A stretch of 9,918 bases of DNA from NCBI GenBank assembly GCA_041576815.1, contig JBFGKE010000067.1:1-9918 (forward strand), in the 5' to 3' direction. A program made the position numbers and the translations under genes. The notes below the pieces were generated by a model. The model had not been told where the DNA came from. It worked only from the letters and a program-made list of their open reading frames with translations, and made no database searches. Of this stretch, positions 1-9,863 are shown in pieces (position 1 is the stretch's first letter; each line of letters opens with the position of its first letter). The stretch is from SG8-38 sp041576815. Lineage in GTDB: Bacteria; Myxococcota_A; Polyangia; Polyangiales; Houyiibacteriaceae.

Positions 1-51
1 CGCGGCGACGATCAGCGCCCAAACCAACGACTCGACCTGCAGCTTGCCCAT
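1..51 (-). CDS. Start of an unidentified gene, cut by the left window edge
   Basis: Reading leftwards from an ATG at 51-49 the frame stays open to the edge and gives MGKLQVESLVWALIVAA. After a short polar start the residues turn hydrophobic, as in an N-terminal membrane segment or signal anchor. A purine-rich GAGGAA lies directly before the ATG, with rather tight spacing. The frame is also open upstream of this ATG for at least 70 bp, so a farther start cannot be excluded, but no ATG or GTG is seen there in frame. Seventeen residues are too few to assign a family. The tRNA gene upstream is on the same strand but is separated from it by a hairpin terminator candidate, so the two are probably separate transcripts. 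Confidence 0.45.
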   Translation of the reverse strand, partial: MGKLQVESLVWALIVAA

Positions 52-65
52 TTCCTCATCCTTTC

Positions 66-115
66 GGACGGGGTGCTTTCCGTCCTCATCGATGTGCCTA
101 CGTCCGGACGAGGCA
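66..115 (-). promoter_or_regulatory. Two hairpins upstream of the left-edge gene
   Basis: GGACGG at 66-71 pairs perfectly with CCGTCC at 80-85 around an 8-nt loop. Farther out, the 10-bp perfect palindrome CGTCCGGACG lies at 101-110, and its flanks TGCCT (95-99) and AGGCA (111-115) also pair if A100 is bulged. Both sit within 65 bp of the proposed ATG at 51, so they could be leader structures or operator sites for that gene. No T-tract follows, so they do not look like ordinary terminators. The function is unknown. Confidence 0.3.
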
Positions 116-219
116 TTTGGATTAAGCGCTGCGGAGCGACCTAGGCCGCTGATTCCGCGCTCGGGCATGACCGGGACCGCGAAGAAGTGTCCAGAATATG
201 TCCAGCACCCCAAACGACG

Positions 220-248
220 AAAACCGGAGAAACATTTCCCCCGGTTTT
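220..248 (-). terminator. Candidate terminator of the tRNA-Asp gene
   Basis: AAAACCGG at 220-227 and CCGGTTTT at 241-248 form a perfect 8-bp inverted repeat around a 13-nt loop. It begins 3 bp past the encoded CCA end of the tRNA gene, which is the usual place for a tRNA terminator. On the minus strand the descending arm ends in TTTT, followed by a short mixed stretch, so the U-tract is part of the stem. The loop is long, which lowers confidence in efficient intrinsic termination. Confidence 0.5.
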
Positions 249-250
249 TG

Positions 251-327
<77 letters not shown>

Positions 328-360
328 ATCCACCTCAGGGCAGCGCCCTTCGGAGCGGGC

Positions 361-389
361 CTTGTAGCCCGGGGGGGTATGGCTGTCAA
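361..389 (-). promoter_or_regulatory. Promoter of tRNA-Asp (-35 TTGACA, -10 TACAAG)
   Basis: On the minus strand a perfect TTGACA (plus 384-389) is followed by exactly 17 bp and then TACAAG (plus 361-366), which matches TATAAT at 4 of 6 positions. The predicted start of transcription lies about 25-30 bp before the first base of the mature tRNA, leaving a short leader for RNase P. The element sits in the 71-bp gap between the tRNA and the glycosyltransferase stop codon. The tRNA can therefore be transcribed independently of the gene upstream of it. Confidence 0.6.
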
Positions 390-398
390 AGACTCCCC

Positions 399-1484
399 TT
401 AGGCTTCGCCGGCACTGACACTGGCGCCGGCGCTGGCACTGACAGTGCCACTGACCCTGGCGCTGCCGCTGACACCGTCGCTGAAAACACGCTGGGCGCC
501 CAGCAGGGCCTCGACCGCCTTCGGCACCACCACCGACGCCGCCGGCATCGCCAGCGTTTTCGCTGCGAGCTCGTCGCGCGGCGTGTCGAGCTCTGCTTCG
601 AAGCGTTGGATGAGCGCCGGAGTGACGCGGTCGAGCGAACCGCCGATGCCGATGCCCGCCGCTTCGATCAGCCGCGCGTTCATCTCGTGCTCGGGGTCGT
701 CGTCGCGGTGCAACGCCAGCATGGGGATGCCGAGCATGGCGCACTCGGCGGGGAGGTGGTTGCCGGCGGACCCGACGACGGCTCGGGCCCGGCCGAGCGC
801 CTCCGCGAACGCGCGCTCGTCGCAGCGGTGGACCTCGACGCCATACGGCGCGCCCACCGACTCGCCAAACAGCACCACACGATGCCCGCGCCGGGCAAGC
901 TGCTCGAGCACGCCCATGCCGTTGCCGTCGCGGAAATACGCCAGCAGGAAATCCTCGCGCCCTTCCGGAGGAACGCGCGTCGTCCGCAGGTCGGGCCGCG
1001 CCACGTAGGTTCCCACCGTTCGTGGTCGCACCGGCGCAAAGTGCACGGCCACGCGGCGTCCGGCCGGCCACGACGAGCTTGCGGCGTTCACGATCTCACG
1101 CGCGCGCTTGTCGAGCGGCAACGCGGTGCCGACATGGGTGTGGCGGAAGATCAGGCCGTGGCCGACCGCCACGACCGGGATGTCGAGCGAGCGAGCCGCG
1201 TGGACCGAGGGGCCGTCGCCGTCGCTGACCACCAGGTCGGGCGCGTCGTCCCGGAGACGAGCTCGGTCGTCGCGCAGGCGCGTCGCAAACGAACGGATCA
1301 TGTTCCGCCCGGGCACGCACGCGGGAATGGACACAGCGCTCTCCAGGTCGCCAAGCAGGTCCCAGGAGTCGCCGGCACAAAAGAGCTGTACGTCGTAGCG
1401 CTCCCGCAGGCGGTCGAGGACGACACGGGATCGAACGGCGTGGCCCTTGCCTCGGCCGTGCACGAAATAGGCAATACGATTCAT
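399..1484 (-). CDS. GT-B glycosyltransferase, MurG/UDP-glycosyltransferase-like
   Basis: The product has 361 residues from ATG 1484 to TAA 401-399. The N-terminal MNRIAYFVHGRGKGHAVRSR has the first beta strand plus the Gly-rich acceptor-side loop (residues 9-16) seen in MurG and related UDP-sugar transferases. The C-terminal half holds the donor-site block at about 238-281 (GSAGNHLPAECAMLGIP, then EHEMNARLIEAAG), matching the family pattern of Gly-rich loop, Glu, G-x-P and a late Glu/Asn pair. It probably moves a sugar from a nucleotide donor in the cytoplasm or at the inner membrane face; the acceptor is unknown. The frame is open upstream to 1664, but that part lacks family sequence, so I start at 1484. 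GGGAGG lies 14 nt upstream, which is rather far. The last 25 or so residues are a Ser/Ala/Val/Gly tail made by a hexanucleotide repeat. The gene diverges from the GT4 gene at 1730. Confidence 0.85.
   Translation of the reverse strand: MNRIAYFVHGRGKGHAVRSRVVLDRLRERYDVQLFCAGDSWDLLGDLESAVSIPACVPGRNMIRSFATRLRDDRARLRDDAPDLVVSDGDGPSVHAARSLDIPVVAVGHGLIFRHTHVGTALPLDKRAREIVNAASSSWPAGRRVAVHFAPVRPRTVGTYVARPDLRTTRVPPEGREDFLLAYFRDGNGMGVLEQLARRGHRVVLFGESVGAPYGVEVHRCDERAFAEALGRARAVVGSAGNHLPAECAMLGIPMLALHRDDDPEHEMNARLIEAAGIGIGGSLDRVTPALIQRFEAELDTPRDELAAKTLAMPAASVVVPKAVEALLGAQRVFSDGVSGSARVSGTVSASAGASVSAGEA
405..484 (-). repeat. Degenerate hexanucleotide repeat in the 3' end of the glycosyltransferase gene
   Basis: CTGAC occurs at 415, 439, 451 and 469, spaced 24, 12 and 18 bp, all multiples of 6. 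The units are variants of GGCACT/GGCGCT and CTGACA. In the minus frame they encode alternating Ser/Gly with Ala/Val. Because the unit is a whole number of codons, copy-number change would lengthen or shorten the tail without a frameshift. Inside the tract TGGCACTGACAGTGCCA at 434-450 is a perfect palindrome with 8-bp arms and one central base. Confidence 0.7.
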
Positions 1485-1525
1485 GTGGAAGTTTCCAGCC
1501 TCCCGAGGTCGAGAGTAACGTTGGC

Positions 1526-1608
1526 CCGGTTTTCGCACAGTAGTACCGCGAAGAGGGAGACCGATTCTTGAAAACCGGCCACTTGGCCCAAACTTGTTGT
1601 GAAAACCG
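1526..1608. repeat. GAAAACCG 8-mer repeated three times in the divergent intergenic region
   Basis: CCGGTTTTC at 1526-1534 is the exact reverse complement of GAAAACCGG at 1570-1578, and GAAAACCG recurs directly at 1601-1608. TTGGCCC also occurs at 1521-1527 and again at 1584-1590. All copies lie upstream of the 1484 start codon, in the only long non-coding gap of the window. They may be regulator half-sites or a long-armed stem in the leader. The same 9-mer also makes up the tRNA terminator stem, so chance reuse cannot be excluded. Confidence 0.4.
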
Positions 1609-1659
1609 CTGCGGGTTGGGTCAGAGGTGGTTATCAGTAGCCCAGAAGGTAGGGGTTTT

Positions 1660-1710
1660 TTCACACGAGGTGTGAATCAGGTTCACGGTTGACAGTCTCA
1701 CTCATGAGAC
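1660..1710. promoter_or_regulatory. Palindrome cluster between the divergent glycosyltransferase genes
   Basis: Three overlapping or adjacent inverted repeats lie 20-70 bp before the GT4 start codon. TTCACAC-GAG-GTGTGAA (1660-1676) has perfect 7-bp arms. GTGAA-TCAGG-TTCAC (1672-1686) reuses the right arm of the first, so TTCAC half-sites alternate in orientation. GTCTCA-CTCA-TGAGAC (1695-1710) has perfect 6-bp arms. A perfect TTGACA (1689-1694) sits between the second and third repeats, but no convincing -10 hexamer follows at 16-18 bp. The layout is typical of operator sites overlapping a promoter. No regulator gene for it is visible nearby; the TetR-type gene at 9131-9781 has a different palindrome (TCAGT-based) at its own promoter. 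Confidence 0.5.
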
Positions 1711-1729
1711 ACACGGAAGGCCCGGAGAG

Positions 1730-3115
1730 ATGTATTCGCACGAGCGACGATGGCTGCAGCGGCTAGCGATTCTGAATGATTACGTACGGATTCCGTACGC
1801 AAACGGGTCGTCGTACGCTTCGCAGTTCCTTTATCGCGAAATGACCGCGCGCGGCCACGAGGTCACGATCGTCGGCCCCGAAGACCCACACGCCGACCCC
1901 GACGAGCTTCCCCCGCGGCACATCTCCTTGCCGAGCATCCCGCTCCGCAACCACCCCGGCTTCTACCTCGCGATGCCCTCGCGGTCCTCGCTCGAGACGC
2001 TTCGCGACGCCAACTTCGACATGCTGCTCGCGCAGAGCCCGAGCGGGCTCCTGTACGCCGGCGGCTGGCTTCGTCAGCAGCACGGGGTGCCACTGGTGTC
2101 TGTCAACACCGTTCACATGCCGAGCGTCTACAACGTCGTGCTCCCCGACGCGCTCAACCACGTTTCTTCGGTCAACCGGCTCTTCGAAGAGCGCGTGATG
2201 CCGTGGGTCGAGTCGAACACCACCGACGCCTACAACGCCGGCGACGCGCTCGTCTGCCTGAGCCCAAGCCTCAAGCGCTACTGGGAGGAGCGCGGGGTCG
2301 AGGTTCCGATTCACGTGATTCCGCGCGCCATCGAAAAGCGCATCTTCGATCAAAAAGACCAAGAGGACCCGTTCGACGAGAGCACGGTGCCCGGCGCGCG
2401 TCTGCTGGTGGTCTGCCGGCACGCGCGTGAAAAGGAAGTGGACCGCGTGATGCGCATCTTCGCGCGCTACGTGTACCCGCGCGTCGAAGGCGCGTCGCTC
2501 ACCCTCGTCGGCGACGGGCCCGAGCACGAGGCGCTGAAAGAGCTCGCCGAGGAGCTTGGGGTCGACCACCGCACGCACTTCGTCGGCGAGCAGAGCCTCC
2601 AGCAGATGCCGGCCTGGTACCGTCACGCCGACCTGTTCGTCTATGCTTCGCTTTCCGAGACGTACGGCCAGGTGATCAGCGAGGCGCTCTGGTGCGGTTT
2701 GCCGGTCGTGGCGATGAACGACGACATGGGTGTGGCCGGGCAGGTCACCGACGGCGAGGACGGCTTCATGGTCGACCCGGACGATGAGGACGCGGACCGC
2801 CGGTTCGGCGGGCATGTCGAGCTGTTGCTCACCAAGGCCGCGCTTCGCCGCCGCATGTCCGAAGAGGCCACGCGCAACGCGAAGGACCGGTCGGACCCGG
2901 ACGCCTGCGTGCGGCGCTACCTCGAGGTGTTCGAAATCGCCAAAGATCACGCGCAGCGCCACCCCGAGGGCTCGCAGCTCGTGGCGTATCGCAGCCTCGC
3001 CCGCTGGGCTGGCATGCACGCGACGGTCGGCGCGATGGGCTTGATGCGAAAGCCGGTCGAGCTCAACCGCAACCACGCGGCGACGGGCACCTGGACGTTC
3101 TCGCAGGCGTCCTGA
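1730..3115 (+). CDS. GT4-type glycosyltransferase (EX7E retaining family)
   Basis: The product has 461 residues. The N-terminal domain begins LAILNDYVRIPYANGSSYASQ (from residue 12), with the small-residue acceptor loop common in GT4 enzymes. The C-terminal donor domain starts near residue 224 (LLVVCRHAREKEVDRVMRIF), followed by LTLVGDGPE (257-265) and the catalytic block SLSETYGQVISEALWCGLP (307-325). In this block E310 and E318 form the EX7E pair that contacts the nucleotide sugar. GT4 enzymes are usually retaining and use UDP-, GDP- or ADP-sugars to build glycolipids, capsule or lipopolysaccharide. A 40-residue basic, aromatic tail after about 420 could aid membrane contact (inference). 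ATG 1730 is preceded by GGAGAG directly and GGAAGG 9 nt away. It may share a pathway with the divergent gene at 1484. Its stop lies 7 bp from that of the convergent pump gene. Confidence 0.88.
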   Translation: MYSHERRWLQRLAILNDYVRIPYANGSSYASQFLYREMTARGHEVTIVGPEDPHADPDELPPRHISLPSIPLRNHPGFYLAMPSRSSLETLRDANFDMLLAQSPSGLLYAGGWLRQQHGVPLVSVNTVHMPSVYNVVLPDALNHVSSVNRLFEERVMPWVESNTTDAYNAGDALVCLSPSLKRYWEERGVEVPIHVIPRAIEKRIFDQKDQEDPFDESTVPGARLLVVCRHAREKEVDRVMRIFARYVYPRVEGASLTLVGDGPEHEALKELAEELGVDHRTHFVGEQSLQQMPAWYRHADLFVYASLSETYGQVISEALWCGLPVVAMNDDMGVAGQVTDGEDGFMVDPDDEDADRRFGGHVELLLTKAALRRRMSEEATRNAKDRSDPDACVRRYLEVFEIAKDHAQRHPEGSQLVAYRSLARWAGMHATVGAMGLMRKPVELNRNHAATGTWTFSQAS

Positions 3116-3122
3116 GGCGCGC

Positions 3123-6409
<3,287 letters not shown>

Positions 6410-6413
<4 letters not shown>

Positions 6414-7630
6414 GGCGTGGCTTGGGCAGCCGGCTCGCCAGGCTCGGGCTCGACGGCCTGGGCATCGGGGGCTTCCTCCGAGGTGCGAAGAAGCATGTTC
6501 GGGATCGGGGTGGCGATGCGGCTGACGATCACGCGCTCGTTCGGTTCGAGGCCCGAGACCACGAGCACCGCGTCGGGCTCGGCCCAACCTATCTCGACCT
6601 CGCGGATTTCGAGGAGGTTCCGGTCATTCATCACGTAGACGCTGCGACCGTTGCGGAGCGCTATGCGCGGAACGCGGATCGCGTTCTCGATCGGCTGCGC
6701 GGACGTGGCGACATCCACGAAGGAGCCGAGCAGCAGTGGAAGCTCGCCGTCCTCGCCGAGCGGGTCTTGGATGCGGACCAGGATGCGCGCCATCGCGCCG
6801 CCCGGGTCGAGGTCGGGGAGCTGGCGGATCACCTCGCCCTGGCGCTCGATGGTGCCCGGGCCCACGTGCTGCGTGATGGTCGCAGGCGAGCCGGGCGCAT
6901 CCTCCGTGCGCGCGCGAATCGTTCGGAGCGTGTTGACCGGGACCGAGACCTGCACGTGGTACTCGTCGGTGCCGACCAGGCGCGCGACCGTGGTTTGCGG
7001 GCTGAGAAGCTGGCCCAAGTCGACGTGCTCCTCGACCACCATCGCGTTGAAGGGTGCGCGCAGGGTGGCGCGAGCGAGGTCGAGCTCGGCTTTCTTGAGC
7101 GCGCTTTCGGCGGCTTTGAGGGCCAGGCGCGCCGCCTCGAGCTGCGGCTCGCGCTGGGCGAGGGCGCGCTGCTCGTCGGACGCGTCCATTTCACCGAAGG
7201 AGCTCCACTCGCGCTTGGCGACCTCGGCGCGGCGCCTCTCGAGCGTGAGGTCGAGCCTGGCGCGCCGGACCTCGGCCCGGAACGACTCGACGGCGAGCCT
7301 GTAGTCGCGCGGGTCGATGCGCAGGATGGGCTCGCCTTCTTCGAACCGGCCGCCCGCGACCAGCTCGGGGCTCTGCCAGACCACGCGACCACCGACTTCG
7401 GCCTGAAGCGTGATCTCCTTGGCGGGGACCACGGTGCCTTTGGCGTGGAGGTCGACCTCGTGACGGCTGTTGCCCACGCGAATGACGTCGACCAGCGTGC
7501 CTTCGAGCGGCTTTTCCGCGCGCGGCGGCTCGGCTTTGGTCGCGACCAGGAGGATCGCAACGGCCGCCGCTGCGACGAGCACGCCAATCGAAAGCGCCCA
7601 CTTGAGGCGTTTCTCGCTTCGCTTAGTCAT
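6410..7630 (-). CDS. Periplasmic adaptor (membrane fusion protein) of the RND pump
   Basis: The product has 406 residues. A short basic start is followed by one hydrophobic segment at about 11-31 that would anchor it in the inner membrane; there is no lipobox. The rest follows the adaptor order: lipoyl half-motif (about 64-106, VPAKEITLQAEVGGRV), an alpha-helical hairpin rich in Ala, Arg and Glu (about 113-188), the second lipoyl half (ATLRAPFNAMVVEEHVDLGQ, 188-207), beta-barrel and membrane-proximal domains. The C terminus is acidic and Pro-rich. Such proteins bridge the pump to the outer-membrane channel. ATG 7630 overlaps the TAA of the preceding gene by 8 bp and has GGAG 9 nt upstream. 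A TTG at 7645 is an alternative in-frame start but would add only 5 residues. The TGA stop overlaps the pump start by 4 bp. Confidence 0.93.
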
Positions 7631-9131
7631 TCTCGGGGTCTCCAAACTCTTCAGGCCAGGCGCCGCCGAGCGCGCGGTAGAGCTGCACGCGATAGGAGAC
7701 GAGCTGACGCCGGGCCGCGACGAGCTGCAGCTCCGAACGCTGACGCGTCGCGAGCGCCGTCAACACGGGCAAGAAGTCGCTGAGGCCGGCGCGGTAACGA
7801 TCGCGCGTTGCTTCGAGCGTGATGTTGGCGAGCCGAAACTCGTCTTCGAGGTATTGAATGCGAAGGCGCTCTTGCCGCTCGAGCACGAGCGTGCTTTCGA
7901 CTTCGACGAGGCCGGCGAGGATGATCTCGGCGTATTGCTCCATGAGCTGGGCGAGCACGGCGCGCTGGGCCTTGATCGCGGACCAGCCAGCGATGCCGTC
8001 GAAAAGGGGGACCGTGAGCTGGGCACCCGCTTGCCAAACGAAACCGTTGGCCGTGCTCGACTGCCTGACGATGATAGGCAATCCGGTTACCGGATCGAGG
8101 ATCCGATCGCCGGTGATGGGATCCGTCTGGAATTGGTCCCCCTCGAATTGGAGCCACTTGTACCCCGGTGTAAAGCCGATCGTGATCACCGGCAGGCGCG
8201 CGCCGACGGCCGCGGCGACGCGGCGGTCCTCGGCGTTGACGCGTTTTTGAATCGCCTTGATGTCGGGACGCGCTTCGAGGAGGCTCGCGGGGGCCTCGAT
8301 GTCGGGGGTTGGTCCGATGTCGGGCAGCACCTTGCCCTCGACGGGGAAGGGTCGCCCTGGGGCCTCCCCGAGCAAGACGGAAAGACGCTGGTCGGTCAGG
8401 TCGATCTGGCCCTCCGCCAAAGCGAGCAGGGCGCGCTGACTTGCGACGCGCTGGCGCTGCTGATGCACGTCGACCGCGGAGTTGAGCCCCTCTCGGTACC
8501 GCAGCTCGACCAGCTCGAGGAACTTCAGGTCCGTTTCGAGTTGCTCCGAGACGACCGCGACCTCGATGCGGGCGTTGATCGAGTCGAACCAGGCTTCCGC
8601 AACCTCCGCAGAAATCGTGATGGCCAGCGCTTCTTGATCGAGGCGTGCTGCTTCTGCATCGAGCTTGGCGCCCTGGTGCTCACGAGCGCGCCGGGCAAAG
8701 ACATCGACTTCGTACGAGATCGGAAGCGACCCGGCGGCGTTTTGAAACTCGAACTCGCCGAAGACCTGGATCTCCTTGCCCAGGGAATAGCTGGCGTCAA
8801 AGCCGATCTGAGGCATTCGAGCGGCCCTGACTTGATTGGCGATGTAGCGAGCTTGCCTGACCCGCGCCCAGCCGGCCCGCACGCTCTGGTTTCGTCGGAG
8901 GGCCTCTTCGATGAGCGAGGTCAACGTCCGATCATCGAAGGTGCGCCACCAGCGTACGTCGCGGACGGGCTCGACTTGCTTCTTCTCGGCGGCCTCGGGG
9001 GGCGGCGGCACTTCCTTGCCCTCGGAGTAGGTCTCCGGCACCGGGATGATCGGCTCGATGTTCGTGGTCTTCCTGTAGTTGCAGCCGGCTGCCAGCACCG
9101 ACACCCACAAAACGATGATTGCGCCTCGCAT
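7623..9131 (-). CDS. Outer-membrane efflux lipoprotein, TolC/OprM (NodT) family
   Basis: The product has 502 residues, close to the family norm of 460-500. The N-terminal 17 residues end in LAAGC, a lipobox with Cys17 as the lipidation site, so this is the lipoprotein (OprM/NodT) branch. Residues 60-75 (RWWRTFDDRTLTSLIEEAL) match the family's conserved start. The two duplicated halves follow, with LLEARPDIKAIQKRVNAED (284-302) and TVPLFDGIAGW (373-383) as typical second-half landmarks. It trimerises into a duct through the outer membrane and periplasm. A 9-residue near-repeat (DPITGDRIL/DPVTGLPII, 337-354) sits where the second half's surface loop is expected, which is unusual. The start ATG at 9131-9129 shares one base with the regulator's TGA, and AAGGGG lies 7 nt upstream. 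Its stop overlaps the adaptor gene by 8 bp. Confidence 0.94.
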   Translation of the reverse strand: MRGAIIVLWVSVLAAGCNYRKTTNIEPIIPVPETYSEGKEVPPPPEAAEKKQVEPVRDVRWWRTFDDRTLTSLIEEALRRNQSVRAGWARVRQARYIANQVRAARMPQIGFDASYSLGKEIQVFGEFEFQNAAGSLPISYEVDVFARRAREHQGAKLDAEAARLDQEALAITISAEVAEAWFDSINARIEVAVVSEQLETDLKFLELVELRYREGLNSAVDVHQQRQRVASQRALLALAEGQIDLTDQRLSVLLGEAPGRPFPVEGKVLPDIGPTPDIEAPASLLEARPDIKAIQKRVNAEDRRVAAAVGARLPVITIGFTPGYKWLQFEGDQFQTDPITGDRILDPVTGLPIIVRQSSTANGFVWQAGAQLTVPLFDGIAGWSAIKAQRAVLAQLMEQYAEIILAGLVEVESTLVLERQERLRIQYLEDEFRLANITLEATRDRYRAGLSDFLPVLTALATRQRSELQLVAARRQLVSYRVQLYRALGGAWPEEFGDPEND

Positions 9132-9781
9132 CAGGAAGCCCCTTCGCTCGCGAGTGCCCGGACCACCGAGTCGAGGTGTAGGGGCACGAGTTGGTCCAAG
9201 TCCACAGGTGCAGTGATTCGCTGCGACATGGCCTCCTTGTTGAGGCCGACAAGGATCACGCCGAGGAAGCTCGTCCAGACCTGGAGCGCCTGGGGTAGGG
9301 GGTCGATGTCCTTGCGGATGCTTCCATCGGCCTGGCCGCGGACGATGGCGCTAACGACGAGCGAGAGCATGTGGTCGACGCGGCCACGGTAGATTTGAAA
9401 CGACTCGGTCGAGTCATCCATGCGCTCGCCGGCACTGAGCCACGCGAGGGCAAACCGGAAGTGCTGCGGCTTGTCGTGGGTGAACTCGCAGTAGGTTTCG
9501 AGGAGTTGCTTGACGGCCTCGAGGCCCGTCGTCGTGTTCGCGATGCGGCTTTGAATCGATGGGATCAGGGTGTCGATCAGTCGCGTCGCCACCGCCGCGC
9601 ACAGCGCGTCTTTGTTCTCGAAATAGAGGTAGAGCGTCCCCTTGCTGAGCTCCGCGGCCTCCGCGACCGCATCCATGCGAAGCCCGTGATACCCCTCGCT
9701 TGCGACCAAAACCTGGGCCGCGTCGAGAATCGCTTCCCGCCGCGCCTCACGCTCGCGTTCCCTACGTGCTGCAACTGCCAC
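9131..9781 (-). CDS. TetR/AcrR-type repressor of the efflux operon
   Basis: The product has 216 residues. The N-terminal domain is typical of TetR: a basic lead, REAILDAAQVLVASEGYHG (15-33), then the helix-turn-helix MDAVAEAAELSKGTLYLYFENKDAL (36-60). The rest is the ligand-binding and dimer domain, which varies between relatives. It starts with GTG at 9781 because GGAGGG (plus 9788-9793) lies 6 nt upstream, and no nearby ATG fits. It is the first gene of the operon, not divergent from it, so if it binds the palindromes upstream it controls itself and the three pump genes together. Release by a pump substrate is the usual mode in this family, but no ligand can be named. Its stop shares one base with the next start (TGATG). 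Confidence 0.94.
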   Translation of the reverse strand: MAVAARREREREARREAILDAAQVLVASEGYHGLRMDAVAEAAELSKGTLYLYFENKDALCAAVATRLIDTLIPSIQSRIANTTTGLEAVKQLLETYCEFTHDKPQHFRFALAWLSAGERMDDSTESFQIYRGRVDHMLSLVVSAIVRGQADGSIRKDIDPLPQALQVWTSFLGVILVGLNKEAMSQRITAPVDLDQLVPLHLDSVVRALASEGAS

Positions 9782-9787
9782 CGCTCG

Positions 9788-9793
9788 CCCTCC
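9788..9793 (-). promoter_or_regulatory. Ribosome binding site that fixes the GTG start of the regulator
   Basis: GGAGGG on the minus strand lies 6 nt before GTG 9781-9779. It is the best Shine-Dalgarno match in the window and supports the non-ATG start. Confidence 0.7.
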
Positions 9794-9796
9794 GTA

Positions 9797-9827
9797 ACTG
9801 AACTGACCGCCAGTCAGTCACTGACTA
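9797..9827 (-). promoter_or_regulatory. Probable operator of the TetR-type regulator
   Basis: ACTGAC-CGCCA-GTCAGT at 9802-9818 is a perfect inverted repeat with 6-bp arms. Its right arm is reused in a second one, GTCAG-TCA-CTGAC at 9813-9825, and a further half-site AACTG at 9797-9801 stands to the left as a direct repeat. Overlapping palindromes of 15-20 bp upstream of the start codon are the usual binding sites of TetR-family repressors. They lie between the ribosome binding site and the candidate promoter, so bound protein would block transcription of the whole operon. Confidence 0.65.
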
Positions 9828-9851
9828 TTAGTTAGCAAACATCGACGTCAA
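9822..9851 (-). promoter_or_regulatory. Candidate promoter of the efflux operon
   Basis: On the minus strand TTGACG (plus 9846-9851) matches the -35 consensus at 5 of 6 positions. The -10 is less clear: TAGTCA (plus 9822-9827) lies at 18 bp spacing, and TAATAG (plus 9825-9830) at 15 bp. This A/T-rich stretch contrasts with the GC-rich surroundings and overlaps the outer palindrome arm. Transcription from here would yield a leader of about 35 nt before the GTG. Confidence 0.4.
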
Positions 9852-9863
9852 TGTCGCGACGAG

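Noticed and set aside
606..1571. 321-codon open frame on the plus strand
   Set aside because: Antisense to the MurG-like gene, whose motifs are clear on the minus strand.
1485..1664. N-terminal extension of the MurG-like gene
   Set aside because: The frame is open for 60 more codons, but the family's first strand begins exactly at the ATG at 1484 and the extra part is intergenic in character, with repeats and palindromes.
6422..7783. 453-codon open frame on the plus strand
   Set aside because: Antisense to the adaptor gene; an Arg/Ala/Asp-rich mirror product with no recognisable motif.
7470..9392. 640-codon open frame on the plus strand
   Set aside because: It lies antisense to the outer-membrane channel, adaptor start and regulator, all clear family members. 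Its product is rich in Asp, Arg, Leu and Glu without domain pattern, as expected for an antisense frame in GC-rich DNA.
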